The notes under the pieces: model-generated
Told to the model about the DNA's origin: nothing
What the model saw: the letters and a program-made list of their open reading frames with translations, nothing else
Database searches by the model: none
Position numbers and translations under genes: made by a program
NCBI GenBank assembly: GCA_008508345.1
Contig: QNGE01000296.1
Location: 116,701 to 180,700, forward strand
Direction: 5' to 3'
DNA: 64,000 nt
Source of the DNA: Paragonimus westermani
Taxonomy: Eukaryota > Platyhelminthes > Trematoda > Plagiorchiida > Troglotrematidae
Part shown: one piece after another, positions 22,636-35,062 of the stretch
Layout of the letters: every line of letters starts with the position of its first letter
How positions within the stretch are numbered: the first letter of the stretch is position 1

Positions 22636-25600
22636 GAGTTTTGAAATATTACCGGATCGCCACATATGTGGGAAGCAACCAGTGCTATAAAGTTCCTAAC
22701 CGCTATATTAGCTCAGTCCCACAGATAAAAAACGTTGTCCGTCTGCCTAACTGGTGCTTCAGTGCGTCTTGGTATACGTTGCTAAAGTGATTGCAGCCAG
22801 TGACTTCATTGAATTAACCTTTCGTTTGGACCCGTTCAATTTCTCTTTATAGCTACTTGTCATATAAAGAAATTTTTCGCTGACTGTTACAGAATCACAA
22901 AATCACAAGCAATGTTCTTTCTCCCTCTTGTGACGACATATGAACCTATTAATCAGAACCATTTCAAAATACTAATATATGAAGTTCTCTGTTCTTGTAA
23001 AATTCCTACTGTTTATTCACCAATTTGCTCAAGATTAAGGCATCTGGCAGTCTGTTGTGTGCCTGCACCTGATTCGGAATAAATAAGCAATCTATCACAC
23101 ACTGCCGAGTGTTCAAACAGACTGACTGATCCATCGTCGCTGCCAGATTCACACCACACAGTTTAATGGCAACCAGTGTTGAATCCGATCACGATAGTCG
23201 AAGCTTGATTGAATATAACAACAGAATATTAATAATGCACGACGTAGAAATCGATAACTGGACACTACTAAAGCAGTGTCACGTGATACAAGAGTGAAAA
23301 CACAATTAGGACGTTGTATGAATATGTAACGCCGGCATAAACAACGGTACTCATTGAGTAGTGGGCAGAAGGCAACACGGTCAATCAGAATGTTGACTCT
23401 AGCACTGTTCTTTGTAAGGAAGGATGTACAATTTTTGTTTAATAAGTAGAATGAAAATAGATTATTCAAAGCTCGAGCTAGTTTCACGTAAGCCAGTCCA
23501 TCCATAGTTTCTGAGAATTTCGTTTAAAATGAGTATGGTCAACAGAAATAACAAAATTCAATCAACTTAGTTTGTTTTCTGTGTGAAACCTAACTCTTGT
23601 AGTTACGGGGTTTACCGTATGTCTAGGTTGTTCACAGATCCCACATGGTGTTCATGGACTGACCATATTTACGTTTCGTTAAGTTGGATCGTTTACATAC
23701 CGGTCATAACGATGGATTAGTCCAAGTTAACAAGGCCACCTCATAAAAGCTTGCCGAAATTTTAGTTTCAACGATGACGAGGACATGCATGGCTGACAAT
23801 CTCTAACGAGAATGGAACCCGAGTATAGTACATCGTTCACATCGCCCGATTACATAGTCTACAAGAATGATATAGGTGTTATCATTTTTGGGCGGTCCTC
23901 GACTTGTAGTAGTCAGCATTTCCTAATACTCACCAATAGTCAACTGCTACCCACCACCGCAAAATCCGGTTGTCAGTGCAAAGAGCTGATTGTCAACATT
24001 TGGCAGTTGGGTCACTTAAAACATCATTTTACGCGAATCAGCCGACTGAGATGGCAGTAGTGTTCTATCACCATCATTAACATAAGGCCGTGTGTGTACA
24101 TTTGCTTCAAGCCACGTATGCCGACATTCAGTAAATCTGAGAAATTCCACTGACGCATAAGTAAAATCGGATAGTTTGTTGTAGCTGGCAAATTGTGTGG
24201 GTTGCATGTTCTTAGTGATGTTTCAACATCTTTCTTATAGTCTTAGGTTATCATAATAATCAATCATCTGTCGTCTCTCCTAATGGTGTCGTATTTGAGC
24301 ACAAAAATCTATCCACTACTTCGAAACCAGCAGGATCGTTCGTGGTTAGCCACCAAACTTACCAGAATCAGTACAGATAGTCTCGACCCTCAAAACATAA
24401 TACAACTCACCTTAATCATACCCTCCGTATTATAGTTGTACGCATACCAGTTCCCGAAGTACACCGCATTTATTTATACGTATGACATCCCTTTGTTTTG
24501 CGCTCATGTTATACCACTGTCTGAAGTAAACGTTATATCTGAAAGGCTGAAATACTGAATTTGTGTATAAAGTCAAAATTGCGTCGTCTCACACCTATGC
24601 TAACACTTCAGTCCACAGCGGATTAAGGTGATCCAAAATGTGGCACTGTTTCTCAGTAAGTGCTCACAGAAACCTGAAAATCTAAGCACTTCTCACTGAC
24701 TAAACATTCAAGAGGAATTTCCCTTTCACTACCTCTCACGAGCCCCAACTTTCGAAATGGACAGGGTGACGTGAGTTGGGGACAGGCGAACAAGAGATAG
24801 TAGCCTTCAGAGAAAAAGACGTTTAGTTTCGGTTGAAGAACGCCCCAGTTGTGTTTTAAGAGATGACAGAACACTGTTCGAGTCTATTTCTAGAGAGTTC
24901 ATCTATACTTGAGTGGAAATGTCAATTTTAAAAGTAATGTTTGGTAAACTTTTCTGAAGAAGCAATAATAAAAGCAATCTCACATTTTCTCAAGTTTACG
25001 GTGAATGTCATTAAACTTAGACCAGATATTTGCCTGTTATTTGAAGTTTTAGTGAAACGAGCACTTTGCACATGCTGCTGAACCTACTACGGATCTCTCG
25101 TATTATGTCGGTTAAATTAGCGCATGAAAACAAACGAACTGAAGCATCAATACTGAGCTGATCGATGTAACACAGGACGGTTTGATTAAATTACCAAATC
25201 TTCGCCTGTACTTCTTGCATGCACAAACGACCTATAGCGTGGAAGTCTAATTTGGAATGGGTGAGCGCACAATAACTGCACTAGACAGCTTTGTTGCATT
25301 AATTAGGCTTTCGCTAAAGATCCGAATGACCATTCATCCGAAACACTTTCATTCCTCAATAAAATATGAGCACAAAAGTGTTCCTACACCTGTAAAATTC
25401 AGCAAGATGCGCCAGAAAAACTGATGTTCATATAAGTGAGGCAGAGCGCAACAACTAACAAATCGCAATTCGACGTTGGGACAACTGGTGTTCACGCGGC
25501 CGACCGATGAAATACCAACTATTCAAGAGACAATTAGAGTTTGGGATTCGTGGAGCTACATCGGAGAAAGGTTCGTATACGATACGAAAATAGGCATCTT

Positions 25601-27106
25601 CTCATATGTTTCTGTCAGTCTGTACTTGAGATAAATCTCCACAATCTGATACCATTGGCAAATTTATTAATCGCGTGGACAAATCAACTATATATCATGC
25701 TCATCATGGAATAAGATGAATTTATTCACTACGGTCTTGAACATCTCTGTTTTGCAACTTCCAAAGCAAGAAAATGAATTGCTAGTTTTTGTAGGATGTC
25801 AGTTAGGTGTGGTCACACAGTTCAAAAACACAAAACGTCAATTTTCTCTACTGGATATTCTATCACTTGTTGGTTACACGTATTTCAGGCGCCCGTTGAG
25901 TGATTCAGTATAAATATTGTTGCATAAATTACTCAAATCTGCCGACGACATAAATTGGCGGTGTTTTCGAGTTATATTCGACTGCTTACGAAAAGTTAAA
26001 TGGATTTATGCTAATTTCGTGAAAAGACACCGAAAAACGATATCCGCCCGGTAGACAATTACTCTAACTGTTGGAGAAACATTTATTTCGCAAAATGTCT
26101 GCCTAAAGAAGTGTCACAGACAACTCAAGTTAGCCAATTGTCGTCTTATCCCTACAAGATACACCTTTCATCCTCCTACGTCCGGTAGTGGATCAGGCCT
26201 TCTTGCGCCGTTCTGAAAGCGAAATAGTTATTCAATTTGACTGGGGCACCGATGCCCGAAAATGAATGACGTCCATCGTTCGACATGATGAACTGGTTGA
26301 AGCATTGTTTGCCTGATCGGCCACATGCGAAGATTGTGTAGATAAATAGGATGATGCGGTTCAAATCAAAATTAAACTTTTACACAGTTGCTGCCGCGAA
26401 TGACGAAATACCGCTAAATAATAAATATCACACTTTCGGTATGCCTGACTCTTGTTTTTTCTGGACTACAATGAACGCTTTTACTTCGCGGTCACCAGCT
26501 CTAATTGATTGCTATCATCCTTAGCCGTTTCTTGATCGGTTTCAGCTAGTGGATGCCCATTAGATGAGGAGTTTCCTACCAGCGCTGAGCCTAAAAAGCA
26601 TTTCGAACATTTGGACTGCCGTCATATCTCAGCAACCCTCACCATTAATTTATAATACATGACAGTTTTGTCAAGCGCGATTGCATGCGAAGGCACTAAC
26701 GTGCATTGCTCGAGCTGCCCGTTCTGTTCTTTCGAATGGCGATGCGAAACGAACGTGCTATATATACACCTACACATCTGTGTCACCCGCAGAAGAAATG
26801 CACATTAAAAGTAATGTAAAATTATTGAGGTGGTTGCTTGAAATTTATTGACAAAACCCAAATTACGGCAGAAGAGCCCGTAGACTCCGAGGATGCAGAA
26901 CAAAAGTGTATTAATAAAAAGATCGTGGCGGTCAAGACAGCCAATCACAACGGGATTTTTTTACATTAGATTCTGGAATGAATTGTGCAATCATAGCAGA
27001 ATCAGTGTCCAACATTACCCTATTGATAAATAAAAACGGAATGAACTTTTTCACTAAAAATTCTCGCTACTCATCAGTAATATATAATGCATGTTATTTC
27101 TTACAG
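22636..27106. other. Gene A intron sequence, nothing recognised
   Basis: A long AT-rich stretch with only short open frames that lack splice context. No repeat family was recognised by eye, although diverged copies would be easy to miss. Confidence 0.4.
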
Positions 27107-27137
27107 AAAGAAACGCAGTCCCAATCGAAGGAAAACA
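27107..27137 (+). CDS. Gene A 31-nt microexon: basic patch
   Basis: A 31-nt exon flanked by a good acceptor (GTTATTTCTTACAG) and a good donor (ACA|GTGAGT). Its first base completes the Arg codon left open at 20780. The remaining 30 bases encode KKRSPNRRKT, a strongly basic patch that could act as a nuclear-localisation or membrane-phosphoinositide binding motif; that role is inference. It ends in phase 0, fitting the start chosen at 30398. Its short length means chance cannot be excluded. Confidence 0.45.
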
Positions 27138-30100
27138 GTGAGTTATTATGTATTCCGTGATAGCCATTCAAGGGTTATAATGATAAAAGTTGAACATGAA
27201 GCGCATTGGATAGGAGATTTTCAAGGTCCCGGTCATGGGCTACTTGTCTGGAAAAGCTATAAACATGTGCTATTTTTGGACGATTTATAAATGCAGTCGA
27301 GTTTGTTTGCAGCGTTTGCTTAGTAAATGTTAGACCGAATTGGAAAGCCACCAAGCCGCCCCTCCGTAATCACATTCATTCCCATCGGGAGGCGGATAAG
27401 AATGATCCCCGCTAATCATATACAATAAGCGGTTTCTATGCTTTTAACCGGAACTCCGAAATGTAGGAATCTTCAAACATATTTCATCGGTTCATTGATG
27501 GAACTCTTGTCGAAAATAACGTCACGACTTCTCTAACAGGGTGATAGCGTTTTTTGATTTTCTTGTCTTTCACATTATCGACACTGATTACATGTGTATT
27601 TTTCCGGTATCTAGATTGATTAGAAACAATCGTAAACCGACATAAAATTACCTTGCATAAAATTGCCTCGACTCATATCTGAGCACTCTCAAATCCGTCC
27701 GATAAGTTTCAGGTTTGTCGCTGAGTTTTACAAAGCTCGTATACCTACTGAAGCCAGTATAAACCGTACGGTGAGGAGAAACGTGGAAAATTTGACCGTA
27801 AAAGTGAATTGCATGCAGTGTTGTTCTGGTTAAATGAACCCACTTCGTCCACTTCCCTAAGTTCACCAAATTCAACAGCTAGTTCTGAGGCGCCTTCATG
27901 TACATGACTTCTTCGAGCACCCTTTGCTTTTTTTGCGATTCCGTGCAATTTTTCGACGTAAGCTCAACTCACCTTTATTCATTTTTATTGCTGGATCTGA
28001 TGGGTTTAGGGGAAATGACCAGAAATAATGTGACCCCGAAGTAATCTTAAACGTAGTCACCACATTGAAAACTGCGCCTGCCCTGCTTTGTCGTAAGGAC
28101 CCAAAGCTCACCACCCCCATAAACACCACTCAGAAGAACATCTCTGGAATTGTAAGTGAAGATGGAACTACCTAAACTACGATTAACCTTGGTGTGGTGA
28201 CCATCTGCAAGTCCATATATAAGAACCAACTGTCTCCACAGCTAAAATCTGAGTCTTTGATTCAAGTCCATTTAGCGGACACCGATTAGGCGAACATCTC
28301 TGTTGAACCTGGAATCAGTTTATTCAAACCATAACCGAAAAAAGGTTCCGGCTCATCTCAGAGTTTTCCATTTATTTTTCACTTCTAACTGTCAACTTTT
28401 TAGCTCCTTCTGAGGTAAAAAATTAAGTCAGTAGACGAAATCATCTTCGACAAATAATTTCCACCCAAAGTGCGCGAAACTAGACAGACTGACCGTTTGT
28501 AAATGCAAATGCACCTTTGACTAGATTCTCAATCGGGTGACCTTAGCGATTAGCGATATCTTTTCACTGTACTTGGTTCGACTGCGAATCTGTGGTGATC
28601 TACCACTATACGTTCATTCTGATCTATTGCTCCACTACAGACAAGTGACATCCCTCCAATAGAAGAGATACTTAATCTCAAGTTAACTCACACAGACGCC
28701 CTACCTCTAATAACACAGCAAGCACCACGTCCAAAGCACAAAGTTGATCACTATGGCACTGTCGGGCACAACGCATATGCCAGATCACCCAAGAACAGAC
28801 GTCGCAATGTGAACACCTGTTTTCAAGCAACATTCCCCTCATTGATAGAGAATGAGTAAGTGTTTGGATAGATTGGCTTTCATGACATCGCGAAGCTTTA
28901 GGACCGTATAATTTCAGGCTAACTTATTATATATGCTACTTTGTCATGAACCGGGCTGGAAAGTAATTGTGAGTGGTAACAAATTTTTTGAATACTTGAC
29001 GCTGGCACTTGAAGCTGAAACGAAAAGGATGTATGCGATACAAATACCTGGGAAATTTCATCCTGATATTCGTAACAACACACAACCGGATAACAGGAAA
29101 TCGTTATGTAACTCGAACAAATTCTAACTGTTAGTTTGAGAAAGTACAACGTTGCGAACAAGTTGTAGTACTCAACTTGTCAGCCTACTCAGGTGGCATT
29201 CCTGACTAGTTTTGTTAATCACATTCGTACCAAACTTTGTCGCCAACAGTTTACCGATGGCTAAGTTTGCTCCGGATAGCAATGGTAAAGACCGGACGGC
29301 AAAGCATTTATATTAGCCAGGTGACAAATATAAACGGCGGTCTAGGAAAAGCGGAGTGATTCGCTGCAATTCGGACAAGGCAACAAAGTGGCATCGAATC
29401 ACAATAAAACAATATATACAAAAAAATGCAAACCAACTGGGACAATCCGTTAGGAAGACTGTTTGACATGCCGTACCATGACGTGACCTTCGTGTACGCG
29501 CTCAATCAGGAAAAATGAGTGCTTTTCAAGTGACTATAAACTTGGAAAATGCGATCCAATATGCACCGATGGAAATATGTTCAGCCTCAATGTGATTATA
29601 AGAAGGAGGAAATTTGACTCAGAACTGGCACCTGTTCAAACTACTACAAACTTACGACGTAATCAAGTTTAGAATATTGACGAATGCACCGTTATTTAGA
29701 GTTTTATTACAGGGAAAAATTGGAACCATAACAGTCAGGTGTCATGGTTTATCCATTGACTGTTTTAGTGGCTTAACCATAAACTTTGTGATCAATGAAG
29801 TCAGATATTAATAGCATATTTAGGTAAAACACTGTGGAGTATACACAAAGAAACTTTCGTAGAAATAACTGTGTGACGGAAAACCCTGTCCTGTTCTAGC
29901 AGCCGTCAGCAATAACCGATTATGAAGCATGTTAGATAACTAACAACATGACAACGTGTATTTCAGCTAATTGTAGTGGGCAGATATCATGTTCGCCTAT
30001 ACTCGCCTGCTTACTCTGGAAACGATTAATCATTTTGGATTTGTGTCGAACGACAAAGTCTATGGCTTACAGTTAATTCGTTGTTCAGAATGTGTGATAA

Positions 30101-30397
30101 CCGGTTCTTTATGCTTATAACCAGATTATCGGTAAAAATTAGATGTGAGCAAACGGAGTTCCAATCCAAGCATCACTAACACACAGACGGTCTTCACGTT
30201 TAACTAAAATGCTCTTCTGTCCAACCTCTAGCAGAACATGCATAAGATGAGTTCTGATTCCATTCGGGAAACTTTTTATAGCACAAACAACTATGAGTAC
30301 TTGGGCGCAAACTCATGTTTGTTTATATGGCTACCTGAACCACATTTGTAGACTTTCATTGACGTCCACACCGGTGACGACCAGATTATCAAGTCAG
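27138..30397. other. Gene A intron sequence; weak minus-strand coding signal near 27.8-28.0 kb
   Basis: On the minus strand about 27830-27990 has G-first codon periodicity in two frames (for example HEGASELAVEFGELREVDEVG), separated by a GTGAGT donor-like site. No complete exon can be drawn. A + frame at 28933-29127 also looks protein-like but lacks an acceptor. Confidence 0.3.
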
Positions 30398-30708
30398 TGT
30401 ATATCAGAACCAGTCGATCCCAAGTACACTTCTACCATGTGGTGCCGTCTGGTGGAGTTGTGGAGTAACTTGCTGAATGAAGAGCGGCAATTTTGGAGAA
30501 CACAGGTGCAGCAACTTTTTCTTCGGTCAAGCAGTAATAACCAAAAAGATAGCAACAGTGGGAAGTTGGAAAACGATGCTAGCATGTTGATAGAACTTTT
30601 GGATAAAACTAACCGCAGACATACGGAGCAAACAGTGGCCCTGTGGAAGCACATCTATGAGAGTTGGGTGCCTCATGATTACTTGGACTATTTTGCTGAC
30701 GAAACCAG
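30398..30708 (+). CDS. Gene A exon: helical, Trp-rich segment
   Basis: About 104 codons with strong coding character ending at a CCAG|GTATGT donor (30709). The start at 30398 (after AAGTCAG) keeps phase 0; an acceptor at 30352 (TTTGTAG) would need a different upstream phase. The protein has two long predicted helices with regularly spaced Trp and Leu, for example MWCRLVELWSNLLNEERQFW and TVALWKHIYESW, separated by a polar Ser/Asn linker. This resembles helical-bundle regions, such as spectrin-like or F-BAR-like, only in general character. The exon ends with two bases over, matched by the single base that opens 30811. Confidence 0.65.
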
Positions 30709-30810
30709 GTATGTTATAAAGCAGTGAAAATCCTTACTTACTTACCACATGTATTTTATATAATGTCTCTTTAACTATGTAGATTCATTTGAAGAACTTT
30801 TTCCTTCCAG

Positions 30811-30898
30811 AATACGGTTAGACAAATTTAGATCGGAAGCAATAAAGATGCCAACTTGTTACAGGATAGCTGAGGAAAAGACACTGCGATCTATTCAA
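30811..30898 (+). CDS. Gene A exon, possibly with an alternative terminal form to 30910
   Basis: An excellent acceptor (AACTTTTTCCTTCCAG) opens this exon. Its first base completes the Arg codon left at 30708, then 29 codons follow, including RLDKFRSEAIKM and RIAEEKTLRSIQ. A modest donor CAA|GTGAAAG at 30899 keeps phase 0 into 31821. If that donor is not used the frame stops at 30908-30910, which would make a short isoform. Skipping this exon and the next would also join 30708 to 32667 in phase. Helical and charged; no domain recognised. Confidence 0.52.
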
Positions 30899-30910
30899 GT
30901 GAAAGATTGA

Positions 30911-31820
30911 ATAACTTCTTGAGATATGGATGCGTCGGAAACAAAGACGTTACGCCCTGCAAACAATTTAGCTAGATCAAACAATTCCAGAAGTATTAAG
31001 AAGCCCGGATAAAATATTTGGGTTGAGGTACGGAACTGTAGTGTTTCCTTTAAATATGGAAACGATCGAATGTGAAAAGCTACAAACCCCATGAACATAT
31101 ATGAATGAAATTGTCACGCGAAGCCCTGACAACTCGTTTGGACGTTATCGCCTATGAGTGTCATTCATATACATCACAGAACAGGTTTTGCAGACACGTT
31201 GGCTACATGATCTCTCAAAGTCTTATTAACCATGATCACCACACATTATAACGGGGCAAAGCTAATTGATAACTGCTTATTGGTACAAATGAAATGATTA
31301 AAGTCGTAGCAACAATTCTAAACAACCACAGCATCATTCTGCAAAGCAGCAGAAAAACGACACACAGATCTAGTGGAAACTGAGAATTCCACCAAGTTAC
31401 ATTCCCATGGGTTACTCAAAGAGTATGTATGGGCCAGGTTGAGCGTTAATCGTCTGCATATATCAGTAAATCGGGACTGAATGAACAATTTTCTTAATGT
31501 GATACTGAGGAGGTTAGAATGCTAGTAAAGGTTCTTGAGGAGTTAGATGTGTTTTTCGTTTTATCATGAATGGTCTTGAACGCGGCAGGAAGAGCAAAGT
31601 GAAATGACTTCCAGCACTATTTAAGGAGAAGCCAACTGGTTTAGAAGTCAAATTTCGTGCTTGATATCTCCCCAAGAACCGTATCGTAAACATTCGGGGC
31701 ACTTCCATCACTGACCACTGAAAGGCCTGCCGAGGTCTACTTTCCGCGGAAAAATACTATCGTCATTGTAGTTTTGGCCGACTTTCGATGTTTGGTTGTT
31801 TTCGGAGGCTTTGTTGTCAG
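30911..31820. other. Gene A intron sequence, nothing recognised
   Basis: AT-rich, ending in a pyrimidine/G-rich tract and TTGTCAG acceptor before 31821. Confidence 0.4.
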
Positions 31821-32017
31821 TTGCCACCTATCTGGCTCAAAAGGCTTGCGCAAACTCTGGCGCTGATCTACCGAAATCTGCTGAGCAGTGGCGGACTCAC
31901 CCTCGCCGACATCGAACAAGATTTTCCCAACGAAGTCGATTCTTTTTTCAAAAAGATGACGTTTATTGTTGGGGAAAATGTCATAATGTGCAGTTTTTTC
32001 AGGACCAAAGAATTTGA
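31821..32017 (+). CDS. Gene A exon: helical segment
   Basis: GC content rises sharply over 31821-31950 relative to flanking introns. The frame encodes a helix-rich stretch (RLAQTLALIYRNLLSSGGL, then LADIEQDFPNEVDSFFKKM). The acceptor TTTGTTGTCAG gives phase 0. The donor TTTGA|GTACAG at 32018 is mediocre but leaves exactly the two bases needed for 32667. A competing minus-strand frame across 31737-31919 has weaker codon character. No family is recognised. Confidence 0.52.
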
Positions 32018-32666
32018 GTACAGTAGTTGGTGTAGTTGATGGTAAGCGGTTTTTAATTTGTGCACTACCAAACCCCCGATGTCTGTCAAGTTTCGCTCGT
32101 TACGAACAGTCCTTGGATGTCCTTTGCGTGAGACATCAGTGGAGCCGAACTGTTTAGTTTCACGTTATCTGAACCATCATAACTTGGTTATATGTTGCGG
32201 AGTTTGGTTGCCTCTAAACTACCGGGTCTTCGAGCCAATCAAAAGCATTCAAACAATGAAAAAGTTTGCGCGGAAATCCGCAGCAGGCCAACCATCACGT
32301 GGAAGAGATATCGGCTTTACTTTTCCCTACACAAGGCCTAACATAATGTAGATCTCATGGATTGTTTAGTTCTTGTTGCAGCTTCTACTTCGTGCTCAGG
32401 TTACCGAAATTTTGGCATACTTCAATTTATTGTATATTAGCATGTCTTGCCAAAATCCTTTATTTCACCATTGCGGGTAAAAATGACTGGAAATATTTTT
32501 TACACCGTTACTTCTGTTTCAATCGAAGAGGTCTGCCACTTGTGTTTGCTTAACCACAAAAAACCCTGCCCACCTCAGACGTTGTGATTTGACTAAAATT
32601 GAACAAAAACCGGTTAACTGATTCAATACCTAACTAGTATCTCGTTAAACCTTTGACTTCCGGCAG
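32018..32666. other. Gene A intron sequence, nothing recognised
   Basis: Frames at 32058-32351 and 32362-32553 stay open but lack acceptor and donor pairs. Confidence 0.4.
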
Positions 32667-32975
32667 GAAAAACCTCACTTGTCTACACGTGGTGATCAAT
32701 CGACTGTTCGAGCTGATTGACAATGCACGTCAGACTGGGGGAAGTGAACCGTTGCTTTTTGACCGGCAATTGATGGACTTAAAAAAACAACTAACGTGGA
32801 CACATGAATCACTGGCCGGTTTTGCAATGTCAAATCCTGGAGGGGACCGAGTCAATTCGTGTTCCAGTGGTGTTCTGGAGACCGCGTCCCCAAATGCTCT
32901 ATCCCATGCGCAAAGTAAAATGTCCCAGTTGTCGTCCGACAGTTGGCAACAAACTAGAATGCTTTTGAAGGAGAG
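32667..32975 (+). CDS. Gene A exon: helical segment with Ser-rich linker
   Basis: A 309-nt exon after the acceptor TTGACTTCCGGCAG and before the donor GAGAG|GTATGT. It encodes about 103 residues. A helix containing LHVVINRLFELIDNARQ and another with LMDLKKQL is followed by a Ser-rich linker and the start of a final helix. Phase is 2 at both ends, so exon loss would preserve frame. The helices loosely resemble spectrin-like or coiled-coil repeats. I cannot assign a family. Confidence 0.68.
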
Positions 32976-34980
32976 GTATGTTGAGGTTAAATTAAAACGG
33001 ATCTCGGTGCAAGATCAATTAATGCGAAAGAAGTAACAATCTTAGTTCACTCTTTTCAGTAGCCTATGTAACGTGACGATTACCATTTATTCGACAAGTG
33101 GATTTCAGATACTCACATACTTGTGTTTTCCTTAAAATGGCAGTATGTAATGGGACGTATCCAATTACGCTTTGAAATTGCATCACATATAAGTGAACGT
33201 GGAGGCACCTCTGTAGGTTCCCGCTTGAACATTTTGTCCGTTCTTGTCTGTAGAAGAAATCTGTGCACGGACACAGTTGGGGAATGAGTCACTTCACCAA
33301 GTCAAAGTGAGTGAAGAGCACGTGATGTAAAGTTTGAGCTTCAGAGGGTTAAAAACCAAGCTATACTGACGTGTTGTAATGGCGACCAGTTCGACTTCAG
33401 TAGAGGTCCAGCCCTTTTAAAAGCTGAGTCTGTTATAGCCTGTCAAACCTGTCACACTGCTCAATAACAGTACCACTTCTGTTCTCGGAAGTGTTGTTTA
33501 TTGAATTAGAGGTGAACTATCTGAATAACTGTGCCAGGGAAGTTAATCCCGTTAACCTCTTTGAAGTCCATACCACACAGTTTATTGCTCACTTAACAGG
33601 CGTCAGCTCTGAAATGTTTTGTTTCCTGATGTTGTTTACCCTCTCGTTTGTCGTTTTTGGGCCTACTGTCCCTGCCACTAGTTCCAGTCTAACGGAAACC
33701 TAGATTTTTCTCAGTCTGGTCCGTTACAAGTTATATGTAACTAATAGAAACTAGCTTACTTTCTGTCTCACTTGACACATTGATTTGCTGCTTCACAAAA
33801 TATCTTGAGTTATGGAAATGCTTGTCGGTGAAAACACATCTCCCAGCTATAGGCACGATGTTTCAGAAAGGAATCGAATTTACCCATTGAACAATACATT
33901 TGGTGACGTATTGTTTATTGTCGACTCGGTTTACAGTGACAATCAGTTGGATGTGTTCACCGAATTTGACGGAATTAAAGAGACCTACTAAAATATGGAA
34001 AAAAACAAAATGAACAAATTTGTCGATGGAAAAAATAGTATTTACGCAATATACACTTAAGATTCCAAACCATTTGACTGTGAGTTGTATACATGCGTTA
34101 TCTTTTTCACGATGACTTTCGGTGACCATTTCAGAACACTACAAGCGAATTTATGGCAAAGAAAGTATGCAGGAAATCTTTTGTAATAGTGATGTTACAA
34201 TACATGTGAAGAGATCTCTTTAGTTCGTTTTATGTCTGAGTCTGTTGACGTCAGTTAACTTACTAAGGTGTTGCGGTGCATACGAGATGAGTGCTTTGAC
34301 CCATCATTGTGATCTGTGCTCACCATTGAATGATTAAATGTTTTAGATTTTATGGCCGAGAAAGTGATGTACTACTGGCTTCTGTTAGGTTTTTAAATCG
34401 TGCACTAATATTCTATTGAGAATTCCTCCGTCCACACATTTTATTTCGACTGTCGTACACGTTTAACAACTGCTCTTACAGTTGGTGATATCCCCGGAAA
34501 GTCTGTACCTTCATATTGAGATTATCAATAATGATACTTGCTTCATGTATTCAGAATGCCTCTTCGAGGCTCGCTTTAAAACCGACATTTTGATACCAGT
34601 TTTGTCCTCGACTGCATCCACCGTGTAGGGTTAGAGGGAACAGGGGATCAAACAGGAAATTCACCACGTTATCAACCGTAGCTCCCATGTGGTCTACCAC
34701 CAGTTCTACGATTTTTTAATATGATATCGATAACATAAATCAGTGGGTGATTCATTATCCTTGGTCATCAATTTTGCAATCTGTGATTAGTACTTGTTGT
34801 AACTTGTTCAATGTCCTACCAGCACGTAAAGAGAAAACGGAATAGCGGACAGTGAAACGGCGTATGACGGAAGGGCAGTCAACGGTAACCAACAACGGAC
34901 TACGGAATATGCATTAGTTCGAGACTTCCCGACCAACCAAACCACCCGAGGCTAACGCATGAACACAAAGAGAAGACTGA
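32976..34980. other. Gene A intron sequence, nothing recognised
   Basis: AT-rich with short frames only. Confidence 0.4.
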
Positions 34981-35062
34981 TCTTCGGACAGAGTTCATTT
35001 ACGTCTCTCAATCCGAAGACAGCACGGTCACAAACCAGATCATATTTAAAGGGTTTGTGACC
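34981..35062. repeat. Cluster of two perfect inverted repeats
   Basis: TCTTCGGA at 34981-34988 pairs with TCCGAAGA at 35012-35019, an 8-bp stem. Seven bases later GGTCACAAACC (35026-35036) pairs with GGTTTGTGACC (35052-35062), an 11-bp perfect stem with a 15-base AT-rich loop. The surrounding 34.9-35.6 kb is richer in GC than the rest of the intron. This could be a solo LTR, the end of an unrecognised repeat or a structured RNA element; none is demonstrated. Confidence 0.75.
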
